A DNA stretch of 37,766 bases from positions 1 to 37,766 of the forward strand of contig JBLFWJ010000008.1 of the NCBI GenBank assembly GCA_047611425.1. The letters are read 5' to 3'. Made by a program: the position numbers and the translations under genes. Within the stretch, counting starts at the first letter, position 1; each line of letters opens with the position of its first letter. Shown here in pieces: positions 1 to 7,617 of the stretch. Origin of the DNA: JBLFWJ01 sp047611425 (GTDB lineage Bacteria; Bacteroidota; Bacteroidia; UBA10329). The notes beneath the pieces are model-generated. The model saw only the letters and a list, made by a program, of their open reading frames with translations, had not been told where the DNA came from and made no database searches.

Positions 1-103
1 TTGGCGTTCCCCATTGGGTCGGCTTACGAGTCCACTTCGTGTAATAAAAACTGAATAAAACTTTCAGTGCATTCGAAGCTCTGCGAAACGTGACTTTTCG
101 CAT
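1..103 (-). CDS. Probable radical SAM/SPASM protein, N-terminal fragment cut by the window edge
   Basis: A minus-strand reading frame starts at the ATG at 103 and runs open off the left edge, giving 34 residues. It begins MRKVTFRRASNALKVLF and ends near KWTRKPTQWGTP. This basic N-terminus with a Lys/Thr/Trp-rich stretch resembles what I recall just before the cysteine motif of Bacteroidota radical SAM/SPASM proteins. The Cx3Cx2C iron-sulfur motif would lie outside the window, so the family call is inference from a short piece. A TATCTTTG element at 148-155 lies about 45 bases upstream, so the gene may have its own promoter behind the ABC transporter stop. A TTG at 142 is an alternative in-frame start. 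Confidence 0.5.
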   Translation of the reverse strand, partial: MRKVTFRRASNALKVLFSFYYTKWTRKPTQWGTP

Positions 104-147
104 GAAATTAAGGCCGTCTTGGATGGGGGCGGTACGTTTCAAGTGGT

Positions 148-182
148 CAAAGATAGGAGGGCAATGCTCCGAGATACATCAA
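148..182 (-). promoter_or_regulatory. Possible Bacteroidota promoter for the left-edge gene
   Basis: Read on the minus strand, 155-148 is TATCTTTG, a perfect match to the Bacteroidota -7 consensus TAnnTTTG. A TTG lies upstream at 182-180. The gap is 24 bases, slightly longer than the usual 17-23, so the -33 assignment is weak. The position fits a 5' leader of about 35-40 bases before the ATG at 103. Confidence 0.45.
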
Positions 183-184
183 TT

Positions 185-1981
185 TTAATGGGACATCTGC
201 AATTCAAGCAGACCCTTGTACATTCCTTCATTCTGGTCCATCAAGGCTGAGTGGGTACCGCTTTCAACGATTCTACCGTTATCCAAAACGAGGATTTTAT
301 CGGCATTTCTGATTGTGGATAACCGATGCGCGATCACCAAAGAGGTACGGCCAACCATCAATTTGTCCAATGCTTCCTGCACCAAACGTTCAGATTCAGA
401 ATCAAGAGAACTAGTGGCTTCATCCAAAATCAAAATCCGTGGATCCTTTAAAACGGCTCTGGCAATCGCAATTCTTTGTCGTTGCCCTCCGGACAATTGA
501 ATGCCTCGCTCACCAACGATGGTCTCATATCCATCAGGGAATCTGTCAATAAACTCAACAGCATTTGCCTTTTGTGCCGCCTCTTTAATTTCATCCAAAC
601 TTGCACCTGGCTTACCATATTCAATGTTCTCCTTTATAGTGCCACCAAAAAGAATCACATCTTGAGGAACAATAGCCATCTGATTTCTTAGGAATTCGAG
701 ATCGAAATCCTTGGAGGAAGTTCCGTCCAAAAGAATCTTTCCATCTACAGGATCATAGAATCGAAGAACCATTGAAGCCATTGTGCTTTTTCCTGATCCA
801 CTTGGACCAACCAAAGCAACTGTTTGTCCAGCGGAAGCAACAAAAGAAACGTCATTCAAAACAGGTACATCTTCTCTTGTAGGATATCGGAAACTCACGT
901 GATCAAATTCCAATGCTCCTTCAATTTGTTTTTGGTTAGATGCGATTTCGGATGCTGAACTTTCTTCAGGTGTTTCATCCATTATCTCCAAAATTCGTTC
1001 GGTCGCGCCAATTGCCTTTTGAATCTGCGCATACATTTCAGCGATACCTCCAACGGAAGCACCCACAAATACCGAATACAGTACAAATTGAATCAGGTTA
1101 CCGAATGTCATTTCATCTTGATTAACCAGTCGCGCGCCATACCAGATTACCGCTACAATGGATCCGAACAAGCAGAAAATAATGAATGAAGCGAACATGC
1201 CGCGGGCCTTCGCACCACGTAACGCGATTTCAACAATAGATTCAGTGCTTTTTCGATATCGCACTGTTTCGAACATCTCATTTGCGAACGCTTTCACATT
1301 CGCAATTCCAGTAAGCGTTTCTTCAACAATCGTGTTTGAGTCTGCAATCCGGTCTTGTGTTTCTTTTGAAATCTTTCGAATGTATCGACCGAAGACTACA
1401 GCAAAAACGGCCACCACAGGAACGATCAAAAGCATAATCATGGTTAGCTCCAACGAAGTATAGGCCAAGAATGCCACACCACCTATAATCAGCATTCCTT
1501 GACGCAGAAACTCCGCAACCACAGTTGTGAACGTTTCGGACAGCATGCTGATGTCGGTGGCTATTCTGCTGTTTAATTCTCCAACTCGATTTTTCGAGAA
1601 GAAATTCATGGGCAATCGAATCAATCGCTCGTAGGTATCTCTTCTTAATTGAGCAAGTACATTCTCGGTCACATTAACGAAAAGGTAAATTCTGAAATAG
1701 GAGAAAACAGCCTGTAAAACGAACAGTCCTAACAGCAATAATGCGATGCGATCAATGTCGGCTAAAACGGCTGTTTCTGCCGTGTCAACCATATCTCCAA
1801 TCAACTTTGGGAAGAGCAACGCACTAATTCCAGTTAGAAAAAGGAAGAAAAGACCCAGATAATATTTGCCACGCTGAGGTCCAAAGTAGGCGAGAAGCCG
1901 CTTCATTTTTTGAATATTTTCCTTATTCAGCTTAGCTTTCGGAAGGTCTTCTCTATCTAATCTGTCCTGTTTGCGAGCCAT
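185..1981 (-). CDS. ABC transporter, fused permease and ATPase (MsbA-like exporter)
   Basis: A 598-residue half-transporter that should form a homodimer in the inner membrane and export a lipid, drug or other hydrophobic substrate using ATP. The N-terminal half holds about six membrane segments (roughly residues 38-60, 80-104, 158-176, 180-198, 264-282, 293-315). The C-terminal half is a complete nucleotide-binding domain: Walker A GPSGSGKST at 392-400, Q-loop Gln440, signature LSGGQ at 496-500, Walker B with ILDE at 518-521, and H-loop His552. All catalytic residues are present. Length is normal for the MsbA/LmrA group. The start ATG at 1981 follows a perfect TAACTTTG promoter element. Substrate cannot be told from sequence; lipid A flipping is possible but unproven. 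Transcribed divergently from rpmH. Confidence 0.95.
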   Translation of the reverse strand: MARKQDRLDREDLPKAKLNKENIQKMKRLLAYFGPQRGKYYLGLFFLFLTGISALLFPKLIGDMVDTAETAVLADIDRIALLLLGLFVLQAVFSYFRIYLFVNVTENVLAQLRRDTYERLIRLPMNFFSKNRVGELNSRIATDISMLSETFTTVVAEFLRQGMLIIGGVAFLAYTSLELTMIMLLIVPVVAVFAVVFGRYIRKISKETQDRIADSNTIVEETLTGIANVKAFANEMFETVRYRKSTESIVEIALRGAKARGMFASFIIFCLFGSIVAVIWYGARLVNQDEMTFGNLIQFVLYSVFVGASVGGIAEMYAQIQKAIGATERILEIMDETPEESSASEIASNQKQIEGALEFDHVSFRYPTREDVPVLNDVSFVASAGQTVALVGPSGSGKSTMASMVLRFYDPVDGKILLDGTSSKDFDLEFLRNQMAIVPQDVILFGGTIKENIEYGKPGASLDEIKEAAQKANAVEFIDRFPDGYETIVGERGIQLSGGQRQRIAIARAVLKDPRILILDEATSSLDSESERLVQEALDKLMVGRTSLVIAHRLSTIRNADKILVLDNGRIVESGTHSALMDQNEGMYKGLLELQMSH

Positions 1982-2000
1982 TTCGTTCTTTTGCGGTTGG

Positions 2001-2033
2001 CAAAGTTAGTGCTGTAATTAAGGCCAAACACAA
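2001..2033 (-). promoter_or_regulatory. Promoter of the ABC transporter gene
   Basis: On the minus strand 2008-2001 reads TAACTTTG, matching TAnnTTTG exactly. A TTG at 2033-2031 lies 22 bases upstream, within the accepted spacing range. The ATG is 20 bases beyond the -7 element. It sits back to back with the rpmH promoter, so the two divergent promoters share about 80 bases. Confidence 0.7.
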
Positions 2034-2049
2034 CAAGTGAAAAGTTGTT

Positions 2050-2079
2050 TGCTGAGTTACGAAACATGTATATCTTTGC
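2050..2079 (+). promoter_or_regulatory. Promoter of rpmH
   Basis: TTG at 2050-2052, then 19 bases, then TATCTTTG at 2072-2079. This is an exact match in sequence and spacing to the promoter bound by the Bacteroidota primary sigma factor. Transcription would begin near 2086, leaving a leader of about 14 bases before the rpmH ATG at 2100. Confidence 0.8.
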
Positions 2080-2099
2080 GGCCCGCAATTTAAACGGCT

Positions 2100-2258
2100 A
2101 TGAAAAGGACATTCCAACCATCTAGAAGAAAGAGAACCAACAAGCACGGCTTTAGAAGCAGAATGGAAAGTGTTGGTGGAAGAAACGTAATTAAGGCGCG
2201 AAGAGCGAAAGGCCGTAAGAAACTGACCGTTTCTGACGAGCGAGGAGCTAAGAAATAA
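2100..2258 (+). CDS. rpmH: 50S ribosomal protein L34
   Basis: A 52-residue, highly basic protein beginning MKRTFQPSRRKRTNKHGFR, the universal L34 signature, followed by the conserved RNVIKARRAKGRKKL block. L34 binds 23S rRNA in the large ribosomal subunit. The length is normal (44-53 residues, slightly long as in Bacteroidota). The gene is too short for many ORF finders but is unambiguous. In many bacteria rpmH is followed by rnpA; here it is followed at once by a terminator and a convergent hydrolase gene, so it is monocistronic. A strong consensus promoter precedes it, as expected for a ribosomal protein gene. Confidence 0.98.
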   Translation: MKRTFQPSRRKRTNKHGFRSRMESVGGRNVIKARRAKGRKKLTVSDERGAKK

Positions 2259-2280
2259 TTTTTTTGACCGAACCTATATT

Positions 2281-2309
2281 AAGCCTGAGCTATTAGTTCG
2301 GGCTTTTTT
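2281..2309 (+). terminator. Rho-independent terminator after rpmH
   Basis: AAGCCTGA at 2281-2288 pairs with TTCGGGCTT at 2296-2304 (one G-T pair), with a short loop and a run of six T ending at 2309. It lies 22 bases after the rpmH stop and also separates rpmH from the convergent hydrolase gene ending at 2312. Confidence 0.85.
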
Positions 2310-2311
2310 CG

Positions 2312-3112
2312 TTACAGCAAATTCTTGATTTTTTGCGCAGCTTCGGAAGAAGTAAGGTCGTGCCCTCGGTCAAGAAAATGAACGGTACTGGTTTTTCCGT
2401 TCACCCCAGAAAGCTTCTTTGCAAGCCTAGGATGAATCACACGATCATGTTTTCCGAAAAACAGCTCAGTCTTTATTTTATATCTGAAAATGTTCTTTCG
2501 AATTTGAATGAGATTTGGATTGATGTTTTTAAACGCTTGCCAAGACCCATAAATCATTTCACGCGTTTCTGGCTTGCTTAGTTGATTTTGATAAAAGGTC
2601 AGAATGCGCTCATCCATCAAATTCAATTTTACTGCAATCGAACAGATTGAAAGTAATCGTGACGGATCTTTCATCGCTCGTCTAAAAAGGAAGTTGCCTA
2701 ATTTGGTACGAGTAGCAAAAAGGTAAAACCGGTTTAGCTTCAATCCATCAGGAGCAATAAGAACCATGCGCTCAACCTTTCCAGGTGACAATTCCGCCAG
2801 TTTCAATGCCACCTTTCCACCTAAGCTGTAACCTAAAAGTGAGCAGCGTTCTACATTTTCGTTTCTGAGTATTCTACCGATTAGGTCGTCAAGATCATTT
2901 ACGTTCAAATTGGGTTCAATCATCTTAGTATTTCCATGAAATGGAAGATTGATAGAGATTACCCGATCATTCGGTTTTACAATCTCCATAAATCGAAGCA
3001 TGAGAACAGCGTGTTGGCCAAAACCATGCAGCACAATCCATGTGTCACCGGCATATCCCGTGCTCAGAACTTGCCATTCGGCACTAGCTGTTTTAATAAC
3101 TTCGTCCTCCAA
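2312..3112 (-). CDS. Alpha/beta hydrolase fold protein
   Basis: A 266-residue protein with the alpha/beta hydrolase layout: the oxyanion-hole HGFG at residues 29-32, nucleophile elbow GYSLGG at 94-99 (Ser96), acid Asp223 in GKHDRVI, and catalytic His251 in RGHDL. No signal peptide is seen, so it is probably cytoplasmic. The substrate is unknown; the family includes esterases, lipases and C-C hydrolases. The frame upstream contains no ATG before a stop, so the start appears to be the TTG at 3112. The gene converges on rpmH with a terminator between them and diverges from carB. Confidence 0.88.
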   Translation of the reverse strand: MEDEVIKTASAEWQVLSTGYAGDTWIVLHGFGQHAVLMLRFMEIVKPNDRVISINLPFHGNTKMIEPNLNVNDLDDLIGRILRNENVERCSLLGYSLGGKVALKLAELSPGKVERMVLIAPDGLKLNRFYLFATRTKLGNFLFRRAMKDPSRLLSICSIAVKLNLMDERILTFYQNQLSKPETREMIYGSWQAFKNINPNLIQIRKNIFRYKIKTELFFGKHDRVIHPRLAKKLSGVNGKTSTVHFLDRGHDLTSSEAAQKIKNLL

Positions 3113-3156
3113 TTTTTGGGTTGTAAGATCTTTTGAAAACTCAGATGATTAAGACC

Positions 3157-3186
3157 TTGTAGGGGGGTGGTCGATCGCTAATTTCG
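3157..3186 (+). promoter_or_regulatory. Promoter of carB
   Basis: TTG at 3157-3159, a 19-base spacer, then TAATTTCG at 3179-3186, one base away from TAnnTTTG. Transcription would start near 3193, giving a leader of about 20 bases before the ATG at 3212. Confidence 0.65.
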
Positions 3187-3211
3187 CATGTTTTTTTGAT
3201 TCAGCAACAAC

Positions 3212-6028
3212 ATGTCCAAGGATAGCTCCATCAAGTCTGTTTTGATTATAGGAAGTGGCCCGATTGTAATCGGCCAGGCCTGCGAATTTGATTACGCAGG
3301 AACGCAAGCTGCACGCTCATTAAAAGAGGAAGGAATTGAGGTTTCGCTGATAAACAGCAACCCAGCCACAATTATGACCGATCCTGTAACGGCCGATCAT
3401 ATTTACCTCAAACCACTAACAGTGGAGAGCATCAAGCAGATTCTCGAAGAACGTGATATTGATGCTGTGCTGCCTACCATGGGTGGTCAAACTGCTCTGA
3501 ATCTTGCCATAGAATGCAAGAATATTGGTCTCTGGGATAAGCACAACGTCCGCATGATAGGTGTGGATGTAGCAGCAATTGAGATTACCGAAGACCGTGA
3601 GCAATTCAAAAACCTGATGATTGAGATTGGAGTTGGCGTTGCGCCAGCTCGTATCGCAACCAGCTTTTTGGAAGGAAAGGAAGTTGCTCAAGAACTTGGA
3701 TTTCCATTAGTAATCAGACCATCATTTACATTAGGGGGAACAGGCGCTGCTTTCGTCCACAAACGTGAAGAATTTGATGAATTGTTGAATCGTGGATTGC
3801 ACGCTTCACCAACACACGAAGTGTTAATCGATAAGGCGCTTTTAGGTTGGAAAGAATTTGAGTTGGAATTGCTGCGTGATGACAACGACAATGTGATTAT
3901 CATTTGCTCAATTGAGAATTTCGATCCAATGGGCATTCATACTGGAGACTCGATTACCGTAGCTCCGGCAATGACATTAAGCGATAAGACATATCAGCGA
4001 ATGCGCGATATGGCAATCTTGATGATGCGTTCAATCGGAAATTTTGCCGGAGGATGTAATGTTCAGTTTGCAGTTAGCCCAGACGAGAAAGAAGATATCG
4101 TTGCGATTGAGATTAATCCAAGAGTATCTCGCTCTTCAGCACTGGCATCAAAAGCAACAGGTTATCCAATTGCCAAAATCGCCACTAAACTCGCTATTGG
4201 TTACACATTGGATGAGTTGGACAATCAGATTACAAAGACAACATCGGCCTTTTTCGAACCAACTCTCGACTATGTAATTGTAAAGATTCCTAGATGGAAC
4301 TTTGACAAATTCAAAGGAAGCGATCGTCAATTAGGCCTTCAAATGAAGAGCGTTGGAGAGGTGATGGCCATTGGCCGAACCTTCCAAGAAGCATTGCAAA
4401 AAGCGGCTCAATCATTAGAGATTAAGCGAAACGGGCTAGGGGCTGATGGCAAAGAGTGCCGTGATCAGGCTGAGATTCTTTACAATTTGGAGCACCCAAG
4501 TTGGAATCGACTATTCCACGTTTACGATGCTATGAAGTTGGGCATCCCAATCAAAACGATTAATAATATTACTCGAATTGATACTTGGTTTTTGAACCAG
4601 ATTAATGAGATGATTTCCCTCGAAAATGAGGTGAGTAATTACAAGTTGGATACCCTGCCTGCCCATCTTTTGATGGAAGCAAAACAAAAAGGGTATGCCG
4701 ACAGGCAAGTAGCTCATTTGGTCGATTGCTGGGAAAGTGAGATTTACACCAAGCGTGAAGAACTAGGTATCCAACGTGTTTACAAATTGGTTGATACATG
4801 TGCTGCTGAGTTTCCTGCTCAGACACCATATTACTATTCAACTTTTGAGGAGGAGAACGAAAGTGTACCCACAGACAGGAAGAAGATTGTGGTTTTGGGC
4901 TCTGGCCCGAATAGGATTGGTCAAGGAATTGAATTCGATTACAGCTGTGTACATGGGGTCTTGGCCGCTAAAGAGTGTGGTTATGAAACCATCATGATCA
5001 ACTGTAACCCTGAAACGGTTTCAACTGATTTCGACATTGCAGATAAGCTCTACTTCGAACCAGTTTTTTGGGAACACATCTACGACATCATCAGGCATGA
5101 AAAGCCGGAAGGAGTGATTGTTCAACTTGGAGGCCAGACCGCTTTGAAGCTTGCCGAAAAACTTGAGAAATACGGCATCAAGATTATCGGTACAGACTTT
5201 AAATCACTTGATCTTGCCGAGGACCGAGGTCGATTCTCAGCACTATTGGCAGAGTTGGATATTCCATATCCGAAGTTTGGTGTGGCAGAGGATGCCGATG
5301 CCGCTTTGGAGGTTTGCAAAGACCTCGGCTTCCCATTGTTGGTTCGACCTTCTTACGTTTTGGGTGGCCAAAACATGAAGATCGTAATTAACGAAGAGGA
5401 GTTGGAGACGCACGTAGTGAATCTACTCAAGGACATTCCTGGCAACAGGATCTTACTTGATCACTTCCTTGACAAAGCCATTGAAGCTGAGGCAGATGCC
5501 ATTTGTGATGGAGAAGACGTTTACATCGTGGGGGTAATGGAGCACATTGAGCCGGCTGGAATTCACTCCGGAGATAGTTATGCTGTCTTACCGACTTTCA
5601 GCCTTAGTGAGAATGTGTTGAAACAGATTGATGATTATACAAGGAAGATAGCGGTGGCTTTAAAGACTGTTGGCTTAATCAACATTCAATTTGCCGTTAA
5701 GGATGAAGTGGTTTACATCATCGAGGCCAACCCACGGGCATCTCGAACGGTTCCATTTATTGCAAAGTCTTATGGCGAACCATATGTGAAGTATGCGACC
5801 AAGGTGATGATGGGAGAGTTGAAGGTTAAAGACATCGATTTCAAACCTCACATGGACGGTTATGCCGTTAAGATCCCGGTTTTCTCTTTTGACAAATTTC
5901 CTAATGTGAATAAGGAGTTAGGGCCTGAAATGAAATCGACAGGAGAGGCCATTCAATTCATTGATGATTTGACTGATCCCTTCTTCCGTCAAGTTTATTC
6001 TGAACGAAACCTCTACTTGAGTCGTTAA
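3212..6028 (+). CDS. carB: Carbamoyl-phosphate synthase large subunit, short form without the MGS domain
   Basis: Makes carbamoyl phosphate from ammonia (delivered by CarA), bicarbonate and two ATP, for pyrimidine and arginine synthesis in the cytoplasm. The 938 residues show the expected internal duplication: the first half starts with GSGPIVIGQACEFDYAGTQA near residue 13, and the second half repeats this as GSGPNRIGQGIEFDYSC near residue 562. Each half has an ATP-grasp domain, with the conserved EINPRVSRSSALASK and its counterpart EANPRASRT. The well-studied E. coli enzyme is about 1073 residues. Here the protein stops just after the second ATP-grasp domain and lacks the C-terminal methylglyoxal-synthase-like domain where UMP, IMP and ornithine act. 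From memory, Flavobacteria commonly have this short form. carA is not adjacent. The DUF4834 gene follows after 6 bases. Confidence 0.97.
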   Translation: MSKDSSIKSVLIIGSGPIVIGQACEFDYAGTQAARSLKEEGIEVSLINSNPATIMTDPVTADHIYLKPLTVESIKQILEERDIDAVLPTMGGQTALNLAIECKNIGLWDKHNVRMIGVDVAAIEITEDREQFKNLMIEIGVGVAPARIATSFLEGKEVAQELGFPLVIRPSFTLGGTGAAFVHKREEFDELLNRGLHASPTHEVLIDKALLGWKEFELELLRDDNDNVIIICSIENFDPMGIHTGDSITVAPAMTLSDKTYQRMRDMAILMMRSIGNFAGGCNVQFAVSPDEKEDIVAIEINPRVSRSSALASKATGYPIAKIATKLAIGYTLDELDNQITKTTSAFFEPTLDYVIVKIPRWNFDKFKGSDRQLGLQMKSVGEVMAIGRTFQEALQKAAQSLEIKRNGLGADGKECRDQAEILYNLEHPSWNRLFHVYDAMKLGIPIKTINNITRIDTWFLNQINEMISLENEVSNYKLDTLPAHLLMEAKQKGYADRQVAHLVDCWESEIYTKREELGIQRVYKLVDTCAAEFPAQTPYYYSTFEEENESVPTDRKKIVVLGSGPNRIGQGIEFDYSCVHGVLAAKECGYETIMINCNPETVSTDFDIADKLYFEPVFWEHIYDIIRHEKPEGVIVQLGGQTALKLAEKLEKYGIKIIGTDFKSLDLAEDRGRFSALLAELDIPYPKFGVAEDADAALEVCKDLGFPLLVRPSYVLGGQNMKIVINEEELETHVVNLLKDIPGNRILLDHFLDKAIEAEADAICDGEDVYIVGVMEHIEPAGIHSGDSYAVLPTFSLSENVLKQIDDYTRKIAVALKTVGLINIQFAVKDEVVYIIEANPRASRTVPFIAKSYGEPYVKYATKVMMGELKVKDIDFKPHMDGYAVKIPVFSFDKFPNVNKELGPEMKSTGEAIQFIDDLTDPFFRQVYSERNLYLSR

Positions 6029-6034
6029 GGTTCC

Positions 6035-6304
6035 ATGCAAGTACTTCGCACACTCCTGATAATTGTAGCTGTTTACTACGCGTTCAAGTTTATTATGCGG
6101 TTGTTGGCGCCCTTCATTATGAAGAAGGCTGCTGAAAAGGTGAACCAAAAGATGAATCAGCAATTTGGTGGGCAGTTCCAGAAAGACCAGCAGGAGCAAG
6201 GCCCAGAAGGCGAAGTGGTGATTAAGAAAGCACCTCAGAAGCAATCCAAATCTGGTGCAGCCAATGATGGCGACTACGTGGATTTTGAAGAAGTAGACGA
6301 ATAA
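6035..6304 (+). CDS. DUF4834 family small membrane protein
   Basis: An 89-residue protein of unknown function. One membrane segment near residues 4-28 (VLRTLLIIVAVYYAFKFIM) is followed by a basic amphipathic stretch, a Gln-rich middle, and an acidic tail ending near DYVDFEEVDE. This matches the DUF4834 pattern found in Flavobacteriia. It starts 6 bases after carB and so is probably cotranscribed with it. It ends 2 bases before the convergent epimerase gene. No catalytic motif is visible; a role as a membrane-anchored scaffold or assembly factor would be a guess. Confidence 0.8.
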   Translation: MQVLRTLLIIVAVYYAFKFIMRLLAPFIMKKAAEKVNQKMNQQFGGQFQKDQQEQGPEGEVVIKKAPQKQSKSGAANDGDYVDFEEVDE

Positions 6305-6306
6305 TT

Positions 6307-7398
6307 TTACTCGTATCTCTCTAGGAGAACTTGAACGATTCTGTCTGCGGTTTTTCCATCCCACAGTTCAGGAATCCCACCCTTTTTCCAATTACCGCTT
6401 AACATTTTGGTGATCCATGGGCCTACGTCTTCTGGATTGGTGCCGATCAATTCATTGGTTCCGATGGTAACGGTTTCTGGCCGCTCGGTGCTTGTGCGTA
6501 ACGTGATACAAGGAATGCCCAAAACTGTGGCTTCCTCCGTAATTCCACCAGAATCGGTGATTACACCTTGGCAATTCTTAAGCAAGTAGACAAACTCCAA
6601 GTAACCCAATGGGTCGGTGGTAATGAGTCGATCGTTTTGAAATCCTGCTTTGCCGAGAACCTTTGCTGTTCTAGGATGAACTGGAAATACAATCGGCCTG
6701 TCTTCCGAAGATTCCAAGATCTTCTCAAGGAGATTCAAAAGATCGTTTTCCGCATCAACATTTGATGGTCTGTGCAAAGTTAGCACGAGGAATTCACCGT
6801 TTTTGAGACGGTGTTCATCAACAATACTTGGCTTTTTCAAGTGGCTCATTCGATCATGTAACGTGTCGATCATCGTGTTTCCCACGAAGTGGATTTTCTC
6901 CGAAGAATGTCCTTCTTTCAAAAGTTGATCACCAGCAGAATGAGTGGTTGTGAAAAACAAATCCGTAATGGAATCCGTCACCATACGGTTGATTTCTTCC
7001 GGCATACTCATGTCTCCGGAACGAATTCCCCCTTCAACATGAGCAACATCAACATGTAACTTTTTAGCGCTGATCGAGCACGACATGGTGGACGTTACAT
7101 CCCCCACAACGATCACTAAGTCTGGCCGATTTTCTAAAAGTTCTTTTTCAAACCCAATCATAATCGCAGAGGTTTGCTCCGCTTGAGTTCCTCCTCCAGC
7201 ACCAAGATTGGCATCTGGTTCCGGGAGGTTGAGTTGCTCAAAAAAGTCACCACTCATTTTCTTATCGTAGTGCTGTCCTGTGTGCACCAGTCTGTATTCA
7301 ATGTCAACTCCAGCATCTTGTTGCGCTTGAATCGATCGAATGATTGGAGCCACTTTCATAAAGTTTGGCCTGGCACCTGCTACAATTGTAATCTTCAT
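6307..7398 (-). CDS. wecB: UDP-N-acetylglucosamine 2-epimerase (non-hydrolysing)
   Basis: Interconverts UDP-GlcNAc and UDP-ManNAc in the cytoplasm, supplying ManNAc-type sugars for surface polysaccharide. The protein begins MKITIVAGARPNFMKVAPI, the typical epimerase N-terminus, and carries the conserved HVEGGIRSGD, PEEINRMVTD, LTLHRPSNVD and TDSGGITEEA blocks; about 363 residues is normal length. I chose the ATG at 7398 because homology begins there and AAGGAA lies just upstream. In-frame ATGs at 7431 and 7467 would add 11 or 23 unconserved residues. It converges with carB-DUF4834 and diverges from the polysaccharide operon starting at 7618, which may use its product. Confidence 0.93.
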   Translation of the reverse strand: MKITIVAGARPNFMKVAPIIRSIQAQQDAGVDIEYRLVHTGQHYDKKMSGDFFEQLNLPEPDANLGAGGGTQAEQTSAIMIGFEKELLENRPDLVIVVGDVTSTMSCSISAKKLHVDVAHVEGGIRSGDMSMPEEINRMVTDSITDLFFTTTHSAGDQLLKEGHSSEKIHFVGNTMIDTLHDRMSHLKKPSIVDEHRLKNGEFLVLTLHRPSNVDAENDLLNLLEKILESSEDRPIVFPVHPRTAKVLGKAGFQNDRLITTDPLGYLEFVYLLKNCQGVITDSGGITEEATVLGIPCITLRTSTERPETVTIGTNELIGTNPEDVGPWITKMLSGNWKKGGIPELWDGKTADRIVQVLLERYE

Positions 7399-7617
7399 TC
7401 GAATTCCTTGAGAAAGTTGAGCGTTAGACATAATTAAAAATGGAAACCAACGCCAATTACGCCCCAAAGTAAAGGTTTAGTTGTCGCTTTTTAACAGCAT
7501 TCTCATTGATAAAAAAGCATAACGCCCAATGGTTAAGTAGCCGATAATGCACATCTTCGCGTAACCTTGGTTTGGATGCGTTTATTCGAGCCGACCATGC
7601 GAATTTGAATTATTAGA

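Noticed and set aside
5918..6364. A 148-residue minus-strand frame
   Set aside because: It is antisense to the carB end and the whole DUF4834 gene, which have clear family signatures.
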